DNA of 64,000 nt from an uncultured Acetatifactor sp. Lineage in GTDB: Bacteria; Bacillota; Clostridia; Lachnospirales; Lachnospiraceae. The translations under genes were made by a program, and so were the position numbers. Where the stretch lies: NCBI GenBank assembly GCA_910584375.1, contig CAJUAH010000008.1, forward strand, positions 1 through 64,000, written 5' to 3'. Each line of letters opens with the position of its first letter. Within the stretch, counting starts at the first letter, position 1. Positions 51,074 to 59,261 of the stretch are shown piece after piece. The notes under the pieces were generated by a model, which saw only the letters and a program-made list of their open reading frames with translations, was not told where the DNA came from and ran no database searches.

Positions 51074-51787
51074 ATGATCCATATCGCGATATGCGAGGAC
51101 GACACGAAATATCTGGCACATCTGCGCGATATCCTGTGCCGGACAAAGATTCTTTGTGATATTACAGAATATACCTGCGCCGAGCCGCTGCTGCTGGATC
51201 TGGAAACCGGTCGGAAACGTTTCGATCTGTTTCTGCTGGATATCTATCTGCCCGGCCAAAGCGGCGTGGAGGCCGCCCGCCATATCAGAGCGTTGGATGA
51301 AAAAGCCATTATGATCTTTTTGTCATCCAGCGAGGATTTTTACCGGGAGGCATTTGATCTCTACGCTTTCCATTATCTGATCAAACCTGTAGACCCCGAC
51401 GAGCTGACAAAAGTTCTGCAAAAAGCTGCCGATCAAATCTGTGCTCCGGAGGAAACGCTGCACATCATGTTCCGCGGGCAAAATACCGTACTGCGGCATA
51501 CGGATATTACCTATATAAACAGTTTCAACCACGCCCTGTACTTTCATATGCGGGACGGACAGGAATATATCTCCTATGGCAGACTTGACGAGATCGAGGC
51601 GCGGCTGGCCTCCGAGGTGTTTGTGCGCTGTCATAAGAGCTTTATCGTCAATCTCCTCCATGTGGACAGGCTGACGCCGGAAGGGTTTCATATCGGCCAT
51701 ACGCAGATCCCCATATCCCGCAGCTATGCGTCTGACGCCAGGGAGAGCTACCGAAAAGGGTTGTTCGGCGTCTTTCAGGACAGTTAA
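51074..51787 (+). CDS. LytTR-family response regulator, orphan
   Basis: A 237-residue regulator. The receiver domain has the acidic pair in ICEDD, phosphorylation aspartate in LFLLDIYLPGQSG near residue 58 and lysine in LIKPVDPDE. The LytTR domain occupies 135-237 (TYINSFNHALYFHM, FVRCHKSFIVNLLHV). GGGAGG precedes the ATG. No kinase gene is adjacent: the neighbours are a surface-protein gene (divergent) and flagellin (convergent). It may be controlled by one of the kinases elsewhere. A shared bidirectional terminator follows. Confidence 0.9.
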   Translation: MIHIAICEDDTKYLAHLRDILCRTKILCDITEYTCAEPLLLDLETGRKRFDLFLLDIYLPGQSGVEAARHIRALDEKAIMIFLSSSEDFYREAFDLYAFHYLIKPVDPDELTKVLQKAADQICAPEETLHIMFRGQNTVLRHTDITYINSFNHALYFHMRDGQEYISYGRLDEIEARLASEVFVRCHKSFIVNLLHVDRLTPEGFHIGHTQIPISRSYASDARESYRKGLFGVFQDS

Positions 51788-51819
51788 GCGCGGCTGGACA
51801 TGACGTTTTCGGGAAATAA

Positions 51820-51871
51820 AAAAGGAGCTGTGAGAGGTCCCTGTGGGAATGGCTCTCTTACAGCTCCTTTT
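51820..51871. terminator. bidirectional terminator
   Basis: AAAAGGAGCTGT and ACAGCTCCTTTT pair, with inner GAGAG/CTCTC pairing after one mismatch. It separates the LytTR regulator gene from the convergent flagellin gene. Confidence 0.8.
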
Positions 51872-51894
51872 AAATATATCGCATATCCTGTCCT

Positions 51895-52656
51895 TTACAT
51901 GCTGCCGAACATCCTCGTAATCAGCGTATCATTCTGCATCTTCTTGCGCATCATACCCATGCGGTAATCCTCTAACAGCTTGTTTTTCTTCTGCTCGGAG
52001 ACCGCTTTGGGGATATCCAGATCTTCTATCCGGCTCCTGGCGCTCAGATGGTTGTAGGACGCGCCCGTGTTGTAATTGTAGGCATGTTCCATCGCGTTGG
52101 TGTACGCTCCCGTGCTGCTGCGCGCCTCGCTGATCTTTTGCATAGCCGCGTCCAGCACGCCCATGTCAAAACTGCCCGTAACATTATAGCCCTCCAGTCC
52201 CAGAGACTTCAGCGAGAGATTCTCCATCTGGATCTTGAGCCCCGTACCGTCGGCATTCATCGCGATATCCATATCCGCCATACTGCCGTCTAACAGTTTC
52301 ATCTCGTTAAACTGGGTCGCGGTGGCCGTATACTGAATCCCCTCTAACAGTTGGTCCACTTCCTTCTGAATCATCTGCTTTTCGGAATCGCCGTAGAGAC
52401 CGTTGGAGGCCTTGAGGCTGAGTTCGTGAATCCTTTGCAGGGAATCCTGCATGGATCCCAGCGCGCCATCCTTGATATTTGCCGCGCCGATGCCGTCCAT
52501 GATATTGGAGGCGCCCACATCCAGCCCGTTGTTCACTCTCTTCAGCTTGTTGGAGATGGCCAGTCCCGCCGCGTCGTCCGCCGCCGTCTGGATCCTTTTT
52601 CCGCTGGCAATCTTTCCATACAGGGAATTTGCGTAATTCACACCTGAAATATTCAT
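51895..52656 (-). CDS. short flagellin
   Basis: A 253-residue flagellin-like protein. The N-terminal D0/D1 region is clear (ASGKRIQTAADDAAGLAISN near residue 18, then RVNNGLDVGASNIMDGIGAA). The C-terminal helix is partly kept (ARSRIEDLDIPKAVSEQ) and ends in an unusual Met/Lys-rich tail (GMMRKKMQND) instead of the normal QAN-containing D0 helix. The variable outer domains are missing. ATG 52656 follows AAAGGAG. Its promoter is sigma-A-like, not sigma-28. No other flagellar gene is near. It may be a minor or atypical filament protein or a repurposed one. Confidence 0.8.
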   Translation of the reverse strand: MNISGVNYANSLYGKIASGKRIQTAADDAAGLAISNKLKRVNNGLDVGASNIMDGIGAANIKDGALGSMQDSLQRIHELSLKASNGLYGDSEKQMIQKEVDQLLEGIQYTATATQFNEMKLLDGSMADMDIAMNADGTGLKIQMENLSLKSLGLEGYNVTGSFDMGVLDAAMQKISEARSSTGAYTNAMEHAYNYNTGASYNHLSARSRIEDLDIPKAVSEQKKNKLLEDYRMGMMRKKMQNDTLITRMFGSM

Positions 52657-52717
52657 GTCCGCTCCTTTCCTGCGCGAGATCATCCGCGCATAATCCTCAT
52701 ATCCTTATTTCACTTAT

Positions 52718-52746
52718 ATTATAGTACATTTGCCGCTTAGACGCAA
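52718..52746 (-). promoter_or_regulatory. promoter of the flagellin gene
   Basis: TTGCGT, 17 bases, TATAAT on the minus strand, about 60 bases before the start codon. Confidence 0.6.
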
Positions 52747-52776
52747 GACTGATTTCGGGAAAAATTTCCACCGCTT

Positions 52777-54231
52777 TTACGCGTCCACACTGTAATTTGG
52801 AGCCTCCTTGGTGATATGTATGTCATGGGGATGGCTCTCTTTCAGGGAGGCGGCGGAGATCTTGACAAATCTGCCGTTCTCTTTCAGCTCTTCGATAGTC
52901 TGTGCGCCGCAGTACCCCATACCGGAGCGCAGGCCGCCCATGAGCTGGAAGACGGTGTCCTCCACCAGGCCCTTGTAGGCCACGCGGCCCTCCACGCCCT
53001 CGGGCACCAGTTTCTTGGCGTTCTCCTGGAAGTAACGGTCCTTGCTGCCGTTCTCCATGGCGGAGATGGAACCCATGCCACGATATACCTTGTATTTTCT
53101 GCCCTGAAAGAGTTCAAAGTCCCCGGGGCTCTCGTCGCAGCCCGCAAACATGCTGCCCATCATACAGACATTGCCGCCCGCAGCGATGGCCTTGGTGATG
53201 TCGCCGGAATATTTGATACCGCCGTCCGCGATAATGGGGATCCCATACTCCTTAGCTACCGCATAGGAACTCATCACCGCTGTGATCTGGGGTACGCCGA
53301 TTCCCGCCACCACTCGGGTGGTGCAGATAGAACCGGGGCCGATCCCCACCTTCACCGCGTCTGCGCCCGCCTCGATCAGAGCTCTGGTGCCCTCGCCTGT
53401 GGCAACATTGCCCGCGATAATCTGCACATCGGGGTATTTCTCCTTGATCATACGGATACAGCGCAGCACATTCTCAGAATGCCCGTGGGCGCTGTCCAGC
53501 ACGATCACATCCACTTTGGCAGCCACCAGCGCCGCCACACGATCCAGCACATTGGCCGTGATACCCACCGCCGCGCCGCACAGGAGCCTGCCCTGCCCGT
53601 CCTTGGCCGCCAGAGGATACTTTATGGTCTTTTCTATATCTTTGATAGTGATCAGGCCCTTTAAGTTGAAATCCTTGTCAACGATGGGCAGCTTTTCCTT
53701 GCGGGCCCTGGCGAGGATCTGCTTAGCCTCCTCCAGGGTGATACCCTCGGGGGCGGTGATCAGACCTTCCGAAGTCATGGATTCTTTGATTTTTTTTGAG
53801 AAATCTGTCTCGAATTTCAGATCGCGGTTGGTGATAATACCCACCAGCTTGCGTCCCTCGGTGACGGGTACGCCGGATATGCGGAATTTTCCCATCAGGT
53901 CATCCGCGTCAGCCAGTGTGTGTTCAGGAGTCAGGGAAAAGGGATCTGTGATCACGCCGTTCTCGGAACGCTTGACCTTGTCCACCTCTTCCGCCTGCGC
54001 TTCAATAGACATGTTTTTGTGGATAATGCCGATACCGCCCTGTCTGGCCATGGCAATCGCCATGCGGTGTTCTGTGACGGTGTCCATACCGGCGCTCATC
54101 ATCGGAATGTTGAGCTTGATCTTTTTGGTGAGCCATGTGGTCAGGTCCACCTGATTGGGCACCACCTGAGAATACGCCGGTACCAGCAGCACGTCGTCAA
54201 AGGTAATGCCTTCGCCAATAATCTGTCCCAT
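52777..54231 (-). CDS. guaB: IMP dehydrogenase
   Basis: A 484-residue enzyme converting IMP to XMP with NAD, the committed step to GMP. The N-terminal barrel has TFDDVLLVPAYS. Two CBS domains occupy about 95-205. The catalytic loop GPGSICTTRV has its cysteine near residue 302, the flap follows, and the GMGSISAM and RYFQ stretches are normal. GAAGGAGG precedes the start. Length typical. Its promoter carries a palindrome over the -35. Confidence 0.95.
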   Translation of the reverse strand: MGQIIGEGITFDDVLLVPAYSQVVPNQVDLTTWLTKKIKLNIPMMSAGMDTVTEHRMAIAMARQGGIGIIHKNMSIEAQAEEVDKVKRSENGVITDPFSLTPEHTLADADDLMGKFRISGVPVTEGRKLVGIITNRDLKFETDFSKKIKESMTSEGLITAPEGITLEEAKQILARARKEKLPIVDKDFNLKGLITIKDIEKTIKYPLAAKDGQGRLLCGAAVGITANVLDRVAALVAAKVDVIVLDSAHGHSENVLRCIRMIKEKYPDVQIIAGNVATGEGTRALIEAGADAVKVGIGPGSICTTRVVAGIGVPQITAVMSSYAVAKEYGIPIIADGGIKYSGDITKAIAAGGNVCMMGSMFAGCDESPGDFELFQGRKYKVYRGMGSISAMENGSKDRYFQENAKKLVPEGVEGRVAYKGLVEDTVFQLMGGLRSGMGYCGAQTIEELKENGRFVKISAASLKESHPHDIHITKEAPNYSVDA

Positions 54232-54276
54232 TTCCAGTCCTCCTTCTTCATTTTTGTATTTTTAGATTTGCATTCG

Positions 54277-54312
54277 AGTGTAACAAAATTGACAGCCGCT
54301 GTCAACTGTCAA
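54277..54312 (-). promoter_or_regulatory. guaB promoter with palindrome over the -35
   Basis: TTGACA, 17 bases, TACACT on the minus strand. The -35 lies inside the perfect inverted repeat TTGACAG-CCG-CTGTCAA (54289-54305), and a third copy of CTGTCAA follows at 54306-54312. This could be a repressor site. Confidence 0.6.
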
Positions 54313-54344
54313 TTTGTGTTTTCTGAAATATTTTTTTGATATCT

Positions 54345-54842
54345 TTAATCCGTAAATACTTTTCTGGGCGCGACGTTGCGAATAGCCTTCACGATCTCCT
54401 CGGAAGGACTCAGGATCAGTTTCTCGCCGCCCTCATAATACACGGCGTAACGCAGATCCGGTTTCAGCTCTTCGCCGATGCTGTAATCCCTGACCTTGAC
54501 CTGACGGTTTTTGTAATTGTCCAGTCTGTAGGAGCGAAACGGCGCCATGATCTCCATACGGTCCACCTGGTAGGTGCCCACGCGCTTGCGCCTGCTCTTT
54601 GCCAGCACCTTGTCGATGACCAGCTCCTTGTCCAGATACAGATATTCATACTCCAGATCGGAATACAGTGTGACAAAATAGGCTCCCACGCCGGTGATGG
54701 CTCCGGGAATAATCGCCAGAATGATGCCCAGCAGCATCAACAGCCCGAATACGACGGTCAGGCCGATCAGCAGATATTTTAAAAATACCATTCCGGTCCT
54801 GGATTTTGCCTTTACCAGGCATTCTACATAAGTCTCGCTCAT
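54345..54842 (-). CDS. DUF6106-like membrane protein
   Basis: A 165-residue protein. It opens MSETYVECLVKAK, has two membrane helices (about 18-40 and 44-62) and a C-terminal cytoplasmic domain with a PH-like beta pattern (YLDKELVIDKVLAKSRRKRV). It resembles DUF6106, frequent in Lachnospiraceae; function unknown. It lies upstream of guaB on the same strand, but guaB has its own promoter. Confidence 0.7.
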   Translation of the reverse strand: MSETYVECLVKAKSRTGMVFLKYLLIGLTVVFGLLMLLGIILAIIPGAITGVGAYFVTLYSDLEYEYLYLDKELVIDKVLAKSRRKRVGTYQVDRMEIMAPFRSYRLDNYKNRQVKVRDYSIGEELKPDLRYAVYYEGGEKLILSPSEEIVKAIRNVAPRKVFTD

Positions 54843-55006
54843 ACTTTCCTCATTTCCGCATAGCCCGGGGCGCCGCGCTGACGCATGGCTCCCTGTCAGG
54901 AGTTTACCTCCGGGTTATCCCTTGTCCTATAACAGAATGATATACCAGATGGAACAAACTTGCAAGGTTTTTATCCTTTTTTTAGATTCATATTATGAAC
55001 GCTTTA

Positions 55007-55035
55007 TTGACAGTCCTGTGCGAAACCTTTATTAT
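55007..55035 (+). promoter_or_regulatory. strong sigma-A promoter
   Basis: TTGACA, 17 bases, TATTAT, 54 bases before the ATG at 55090. Confidence 0.75.
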
Positions 55036-55089
55036 TCATAAGTAGGAACGGTACAGACTGTTCTTCATATCTGGATTGGAGGGATCGGT

Positions 55090-55848
55090 ATGCCGGTAAT
55101 GGACGAGTTTCGCGAAGAGCGGGAAGCGATAAAACAAAAAAGCCTTAAGGAACGTCTGCAATATTTCGTGGACTATTATAAATGGCATGTGATCGGAGGG
55201 GTAGCGCTGATCGCCTTTGTCGTATCTCTGATATACAGCGTGGCCACCCGCAAGGACTGGGTATTTTACGGCGCTTTTGTCAACTCCTACCAGACGCCCG
55301 CTTACGACGCTTTCCGGGAGGATTTTGCACAGCGCGCAGGCATCGACTTGAATAAATACGACGTTTTGTTTGACTCCAATATGTACATCACCGACAACGC
55401 CTACGACCAGGGCAACGTGGACGCCACGGAGCGTCTGGGGGTCTATATCGCCGCGGGGGATGTGGATGTGATGGCAAGCGGCCCCCTGGTTATCAACCGC
55501 TATGCCTACAACGGCATGTTCCGGGATCTGCGCCAGGTACTGCCCCCGGAATTGCAGGCGCCGCTGGAGTCCTGTTACTATTATATGGATGCCGCCGTCG
55601 CCGCGCAGATCGAGGCCGCCCAGGAGAGCGGCGCGCTGGAGACCATGCCCGTATATCCGGCTGATCCTTCCGATCCGTCGGCTATGGAAGACCCGATCCC
55701 CGTGGGACTGTATATTCAGGACTGTCCCCGTATTCAGGAGACTTTCGTATTCCAGGAGGAAGATGTGATCCTGGGGGTGCTGGGCAATGTGACGGACACG
55801 GAATCCGTTCTGCAGCTTATCCGCATGATCTACGAACTGGAAGAATGA
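55090..55848 (+). CDS. hypothetical single-pass membrane protein
   Basis: A 252-residue protein with a GGAGGG ribosome site and a clear promoter. A charged N-terminus of about 30 residues (EEREAIKQKSLKERLQYF) faces the cytoplasm. A membrane helix follows at about 37-55, then an acidic extracellular domain of about 190 residues without cysteines. The arrangement is common in hypothetical proteins of Lachnospiraceae; no function is known to me. It converges on gatB. Confidence 0.75.
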   Translation: MPVMDEFREEREAIKQKSLKERLQYFVDYYKWHVIGGVALIAFVVSLIYSVATRKDWVFYGAFVNSYQTPAYDAFREDFAQRAGIDLNKYDVLFDSNMYITDNAYDQGNVDATERLGVYIAAGDVDVMASGPLVINRYAYNGMFRDLRQVLPPELQAPLESCYYYMDAAVAAQIEAAQESGALETMPVYPADPSDPSAMEDPIPVGLYIQDCPRIQETFVFQEEDVILGVLGNVTDTESVLQLIRMIYELEE

Positions 55849-55897
55849 TCCGATGGCCCGGCTGGCCGTCAGATGCAGGGGCCGCTCCCGCCGGGAG

Positions 55898-57349
55898 TCA
55901 GGCCCCTGTTTCGTCCCGGCGCAGCAGCTCCCGCAGCAACTCGGCCACGCCCACCGGATCCGCCTTTCCCCCCAGCGCTTTCATGACCTGTCCCACCAAA
56001 AATCCCAGAGCCTTTTCCTTGCCGCCCCGGTAGTCCGCCACGGACCGGGGGTTGGCCGCCATCGCCTCCCGGGCCGCCCTGCCCAGGAGCTCCCCGTCGC
56101 CCACAGTTTTCAGTCCCTTCTCCTCCACATATTCCACGGGATCCACATCGCTCTCAAACATAACCTCATAGACTTCCTTGGCCACGCTGCCTGTAATCAC
56201 CCTTTTATCAACCAGCCCGATCAGAGCCGCCAGATGCCCGGGGCTGACGCAGATGTCCTGGGCGTCCATATTCCGTTCCCGCAGCAGCCGCAGCGTCTCG
56301 CCCATCAGCCAGTTGGACACCTTTTTCGGCTGCCCGCAGATCGCCGTGGCCGCCTCAAACAAATCCGCCATGCGTTTGCTGTCGGTGATGATCCGGATGT
56401 CATAGTCGGGAATGCCGTACTCCTGTCTGTAGCGTATCCTCTTCTCCGTGGGAAATTCGGGAGCCTGGGCCCGTATCTGCTCCAAATATGCCCGGTCAAT
56501 GCGGACAGGGGGCAGATCCGGGTCGGGAAAATAGCGATAGTCCCTGACCTCCTCCTTGGAGCGCATGGCATGGGAGCATCCCGCCCCGTCGTCCCAGCGG
56601 CGGGTTTCCAGGACCACCTTTCCGCCTCCTTCCAGCAGGGCGATCTGCCGCTCCCTCTCTGACGCTATAGCTCTGGATATGGCGTGGAAACTGTTCAGAT
56701 TTTTCATCTCGGTGCGGATGCCCGGCGCCGCCGTACCCGCCTCCCGCACGGACAGATTGACGTCCACCCGCAGGGAACCCTCCTGCAGCTTGCAGTCGCT
56801 TGCTCCCAGGTACTGTATGAGCAGACGCAGATTTTCCAGAAAAGCAATGACCTCCTGGGCGTTTCCCATGTCCGGCTCCGTCACGATCTCTATCAGCGGC
56901 ACACCGGAACGGTTGTAGTCCACCAGCGTGTGTCTGCCGTCCTCGCAGTGGATCAGCTTGCCCGCGTCCTCCTCCATGTGGATCTCATGGATCCGGATCC
57001 GCCTGCCGCCCTCCGGAACTTCGACGTCCACATAGCCCTCCCGGCATACCGGCAGATACAGCTGGGAGATCTGGTAGTTCTGGGGATTATCGGGATAAAA
57101 ATAGTTCTTGCGGTCAAAGCGGCAATATTCCTCCACCTCACAGTGGGTCGCCAGCCCCACCGCAACCGCATAGTCCAGCACCTGGCGGTTGAGCACCGGC
57201 AACGCGCCCGGCATACCGGTGCATACAGGGCAGGTGTGGCTGTTGGGGCTGCCTCCAAAGGCAGTGGAGCAGCCGCAGAAAATCTTGGTCCTGGCAGCGA
57301 GCTCCACATGCACTTCCAGTCCGATCACTGTTTCATATTCTCTGGTCAT
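55898..57349 (-). CDS. gatB: Asp-tRNA(Asn)/Glu-tRNA(Gln) amidotransferase subunit B
   Basis: A 483-residue subunit that binds the mischarged tRNA and phosphorylates the acyl group. Motifs: TVIGLEVHVELAARTKIFCG at the start, the zinc cysteines (CGCS and CPVC) near 26-45, YFYPDNPQNYQISQ, DYNRSGVPLIEIVTEPD, and the YqeY-like tail domain from about 340. It is the last gene of gatC-gatA-gatB, nine bases after gatA, with GAGGTAAGG in front. Confidence 0.95.
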   Translation of the reverse strand: MTREYETVIGLEVHVELAARTKIFCGCSTAFGGSPNSHTCPVCTGMPGALPVLNRQVLDYAVAVGLATHCEVEEYCRFDRKNYFYPDNPQNYQISQLYLPVCREGYVDVEVPEGGRRIRIHEIHMEEDAGKLIHCEDGRHTLVDYNRSGVPLIEIVTEPDMGNAQEVIAFLENLRLLIQYLGASDCKLQEGSLRVDVNLSVREAGTAAPGIRTEMKNLNSFHAISRAIASERERQIALLEGGGKVVLETRRWDDGAGCSHAMRSKEEVRDYRYFPDPDLPPVRIDRAYLEQIRAQAPEFPTEKRIRYRQEYGIPDYDIRIITDSKRMADLFEAATAICGQPKKVSNWLMGETLRLLRERNMDAQDICVSPGHLAALIGLVDKRVITGSVAKEVYEVMFESDVDPVEYVEEKGLKTVGDGELLGRAAREAMAANPRSVADYRGGKEKALGFLVGQVMKALGGKADPVGVAELLRELLRRDETGA

Positions 57350-57358
57350 AGCCTTACC

Positions 57359-58834
57359 TCATACATTGTGGATATAGTTATGCGGCTGGAATCTTTTAGC
57401 CGTCTGCTCGTAAGTATAGGCCGCCCGCAGCAGCTTTTTTTCCTGAAAGCAATCTGCCATAAGCTGCACTCCAATGGGAAGTCCCCCGCTGTCCGCGCCG
57501 CAGGGCAGGCAGATCCCCGGCAATCCGGCCAGGTTGGCCGAGACCGTGTAGATGTCCCCCAGATACATGCGCAGCGGATCCGCCAGATTGTCTCCCAGGC
57601 GCGGCGCTGTGGTGGGGGCCACAGGCCCCAGGAGCAGGTCATACCGTGAAAAAGCCCGGTCAAAGGACTGTTTGATCATGCTCTTGACCCGCAGCGCCTT
57701 CAGATAGTAGGCGTCATAATATCCGGCGCTGAGCACAAAGCACCCCAGCAGGATCCGGCGTTTTGCCTCCGGACCAAAGCCCCGGGAGCGGGTCTTTCTG
57801 TACATGTCCTCCAGCCCCTGTGTCTCCGGGGCACGGTATCCGTATTTGACGCCGTCGTAGCGCTCCAGATTGGAGCTGGCCTCAGCGGCGGCTATGGTAT
57901 AATAGGTTGGGATCGCATAGCGCACCAGCTCCAGGTTGAACTCCTCTATTATGGCCCCTCTGTCCCGCAGCGTCTGCGCCGCCCCCAGCACCGCCTCCTT
58001 TACCTCCGGGGCAAGCCCCTCCCCAAAGTAATCCCGGGGCAGACCGATGCGCAGGCCTTTCACATCCTCCTGCAGCGCGCCTGTAAAGTCCATGTCCTGG
58101 GGTTCTCTTTTTATGGAGGTGGAGTCTTTCGCGTCATAGCCGGAAATGGCCTCCAATACCGCCGCGCAGTCGGAAACGTCCCGAGTCAGAGGACCTGCCT
58201 GATCCAGGGACGAGGCGTAGGCGATCAGCCCATACCGGGACACGGTTCCGTAGGTGGGTTTCATCCCCACCACACCGCAGTGACCCGCGGGCTGGCGCAC
58301 AGATCCCCCGGTATCGGAGCCCAGAGCAAAAAAGCACTCCCCCGCCGCCACCGCCGCGGCGCTGCCCCCCGAGGAGCCGCCGGGCACATGATCGAAATCA
58401 TGGGGATTGCGGGTCACGCCATGGCAGGAGGTCTCCGTGGTGGAACCCATGGCAAACTCGTCCATATTGGTCTTGCCCACCAGCACGGCCCCCGCCGCCT
58501 CCAGCCGCCGTACCGTCTCCGCTGTATAGCCGGGCACAAAATCTTCCAGCATTCGGGAGGCGCAGGTGGTGCGCAGTCCTTGGGTACACAGGTTGTCCTT
58601 CACCGCCATGGGCACTCCGGCCAGGGGCCCGGTCAGAGCTCCGCTCTCGATCTGCCGCTGCACCGCCTCCGCCCGACGCCGCGCCCCCTCCCGATCCACA
58701 GTCACATAGCAGTGACAGGTTTCCTCCTGTCTGTCTATCCGGGCCAGCACCGCCTCCAGAGCCTGGGGCGCGGTGGTTTTGCCCTCCCGGATGGCCGCGG
58801 ACAGTTCCACGGCCGAAAGTGATAACAAATTCAT
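57359..58834 (-). CDS. gatA: Asp-tRNA(Asn)/Glu-tRNA(Gln) amidotransferase subunit A
   Basis: A 491-residue amidase that releases ammonia from glutamine. The Ser-cis-Ser-Lys triad is visible: lysine in PMAVKDNLCTQG near residue 76, VPGGSSGGSAAAVAAG near 150, and GSDTGGSVRQPA with the nucleophile serine near 175. ATG 58834 is chosen, behind AAGGAGGG; the TTG at 58852 overlaps gatC. It lies 14 bases after gatC and nine before gatB. Confidence 0.95.
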   Translation of the reverse strand: MNLLSLSAVELSAAIREGKTTAPQALEAVLARIDRQEETCHCYVTVDREGARRRAEAVQRQIESGALTGPLAGVPMAVKDNLCTQGLRTTCASRMLEDFVPGYTAETVRRLEAAGAVLVGKTNMDEFAMGSTTETSCHGVTRNPHDFDHVPGGSSGGSAAAVAAGECFFALGSDTGGSVRQPAGHCGVVGMKPTYGTVSRYGLIAYASSLDQAGPLTRDVSDCAAVLEAISGYDAKDSTSIKREPQDMDFTGALQEDVKGLRIGLPRDYFGEGLAPEVKEAVLGAAQTLRDRGAIIEEFNLELVRYAIPTYYTIAAAEASSNLERYDGVKYGYRAPETQGLEDMYRKTRSRGFGPEAKRRILLGCFVLSAGYYDAYYLKALRVKSMIKQSFDRAFSRYDLLLGPVAPTTAPRLGDNLADPLRMYLGDIYTVSANLAGLPGICLPCGADSGGLPIGVQLMADCFQEKKLLRAAYTYEQTAKRFQPHNYIHNV

Positions 58835-58848
58835 CCGCCAGCCCTCCT

Positions 58849-59142
58849 TCAATCCACGGTTCTGGGAACCACAAACATGTGATTCTCCGCGCAGGGAGCA
58901 TTGCGCAGCGTCTCTTCCCTGCCGTCCCCGCCTGTCACCTCGTCCTCCCGGAACACATTCTCCACCGGAAATATGTGGAATGACGGTTCCGTTCCCTCCG
59001 TGTCAAGTTCTCCCAGGACGTCGATATAGTCCAGCATCTTTTCCATATCCCCTGCGGCCTGACGTTTCTCGTCACCGGTCAGCTCCAGCTTAGCCAGAGT
59101 GGCGATATAGTCAATCATATCGTCTGTAATCCTGTCTGCCAT
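58849..59142 (-). CDS. gatC: Asp-tRNA(Asn)/Glu-tRNA(Gln) amidotransferase subunit C
   Basis: A 97-residue helical subunit that holds GatA and GatB together. The start ITDDMIDYIATLAKLELTGD is typical, and MLDYIDVLGELDTEGTEP is the conserved middle. ATG 59142 follows AGAGG; the frame from 59202 lacks a ribosome site. First gene of the gatCAB operon. With GlnRS also present, the complex is probably needed mainly for Asn-tRNA. Confidence 0.92.
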   Translation of the reverse strand: MADRITDDMIDYIATLAKLELTGDEKRQAAGDMEKMLDYIDVLGELDTEGTEPSFHIFPVENVFREDEVTGGDGREETLRNAPCAENHMFVVPRTVD

Positions 59143-59211
59143 AGTTACCTCTTTTCCGCACAGCGCGCACTCACCTCGCCTCTGTAACGCCCTGCGTCCC
59201 ATCTCATTCTA

Positions 59212-59261
59212 TCCGTCTCGCCTTATTCTGTCCGTCTCGCCTTATTCTGTCCGTCTCGCCT
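59212..59261. repeat. 19-base tandem repeat across the BlaR1 stop codon
   Basis: Two full copies and a 12-base part of a third of TCCGTCTCGCCTTATTCTG. The blaR1 stop codon lies in the second copy. Confidence 0.8.
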
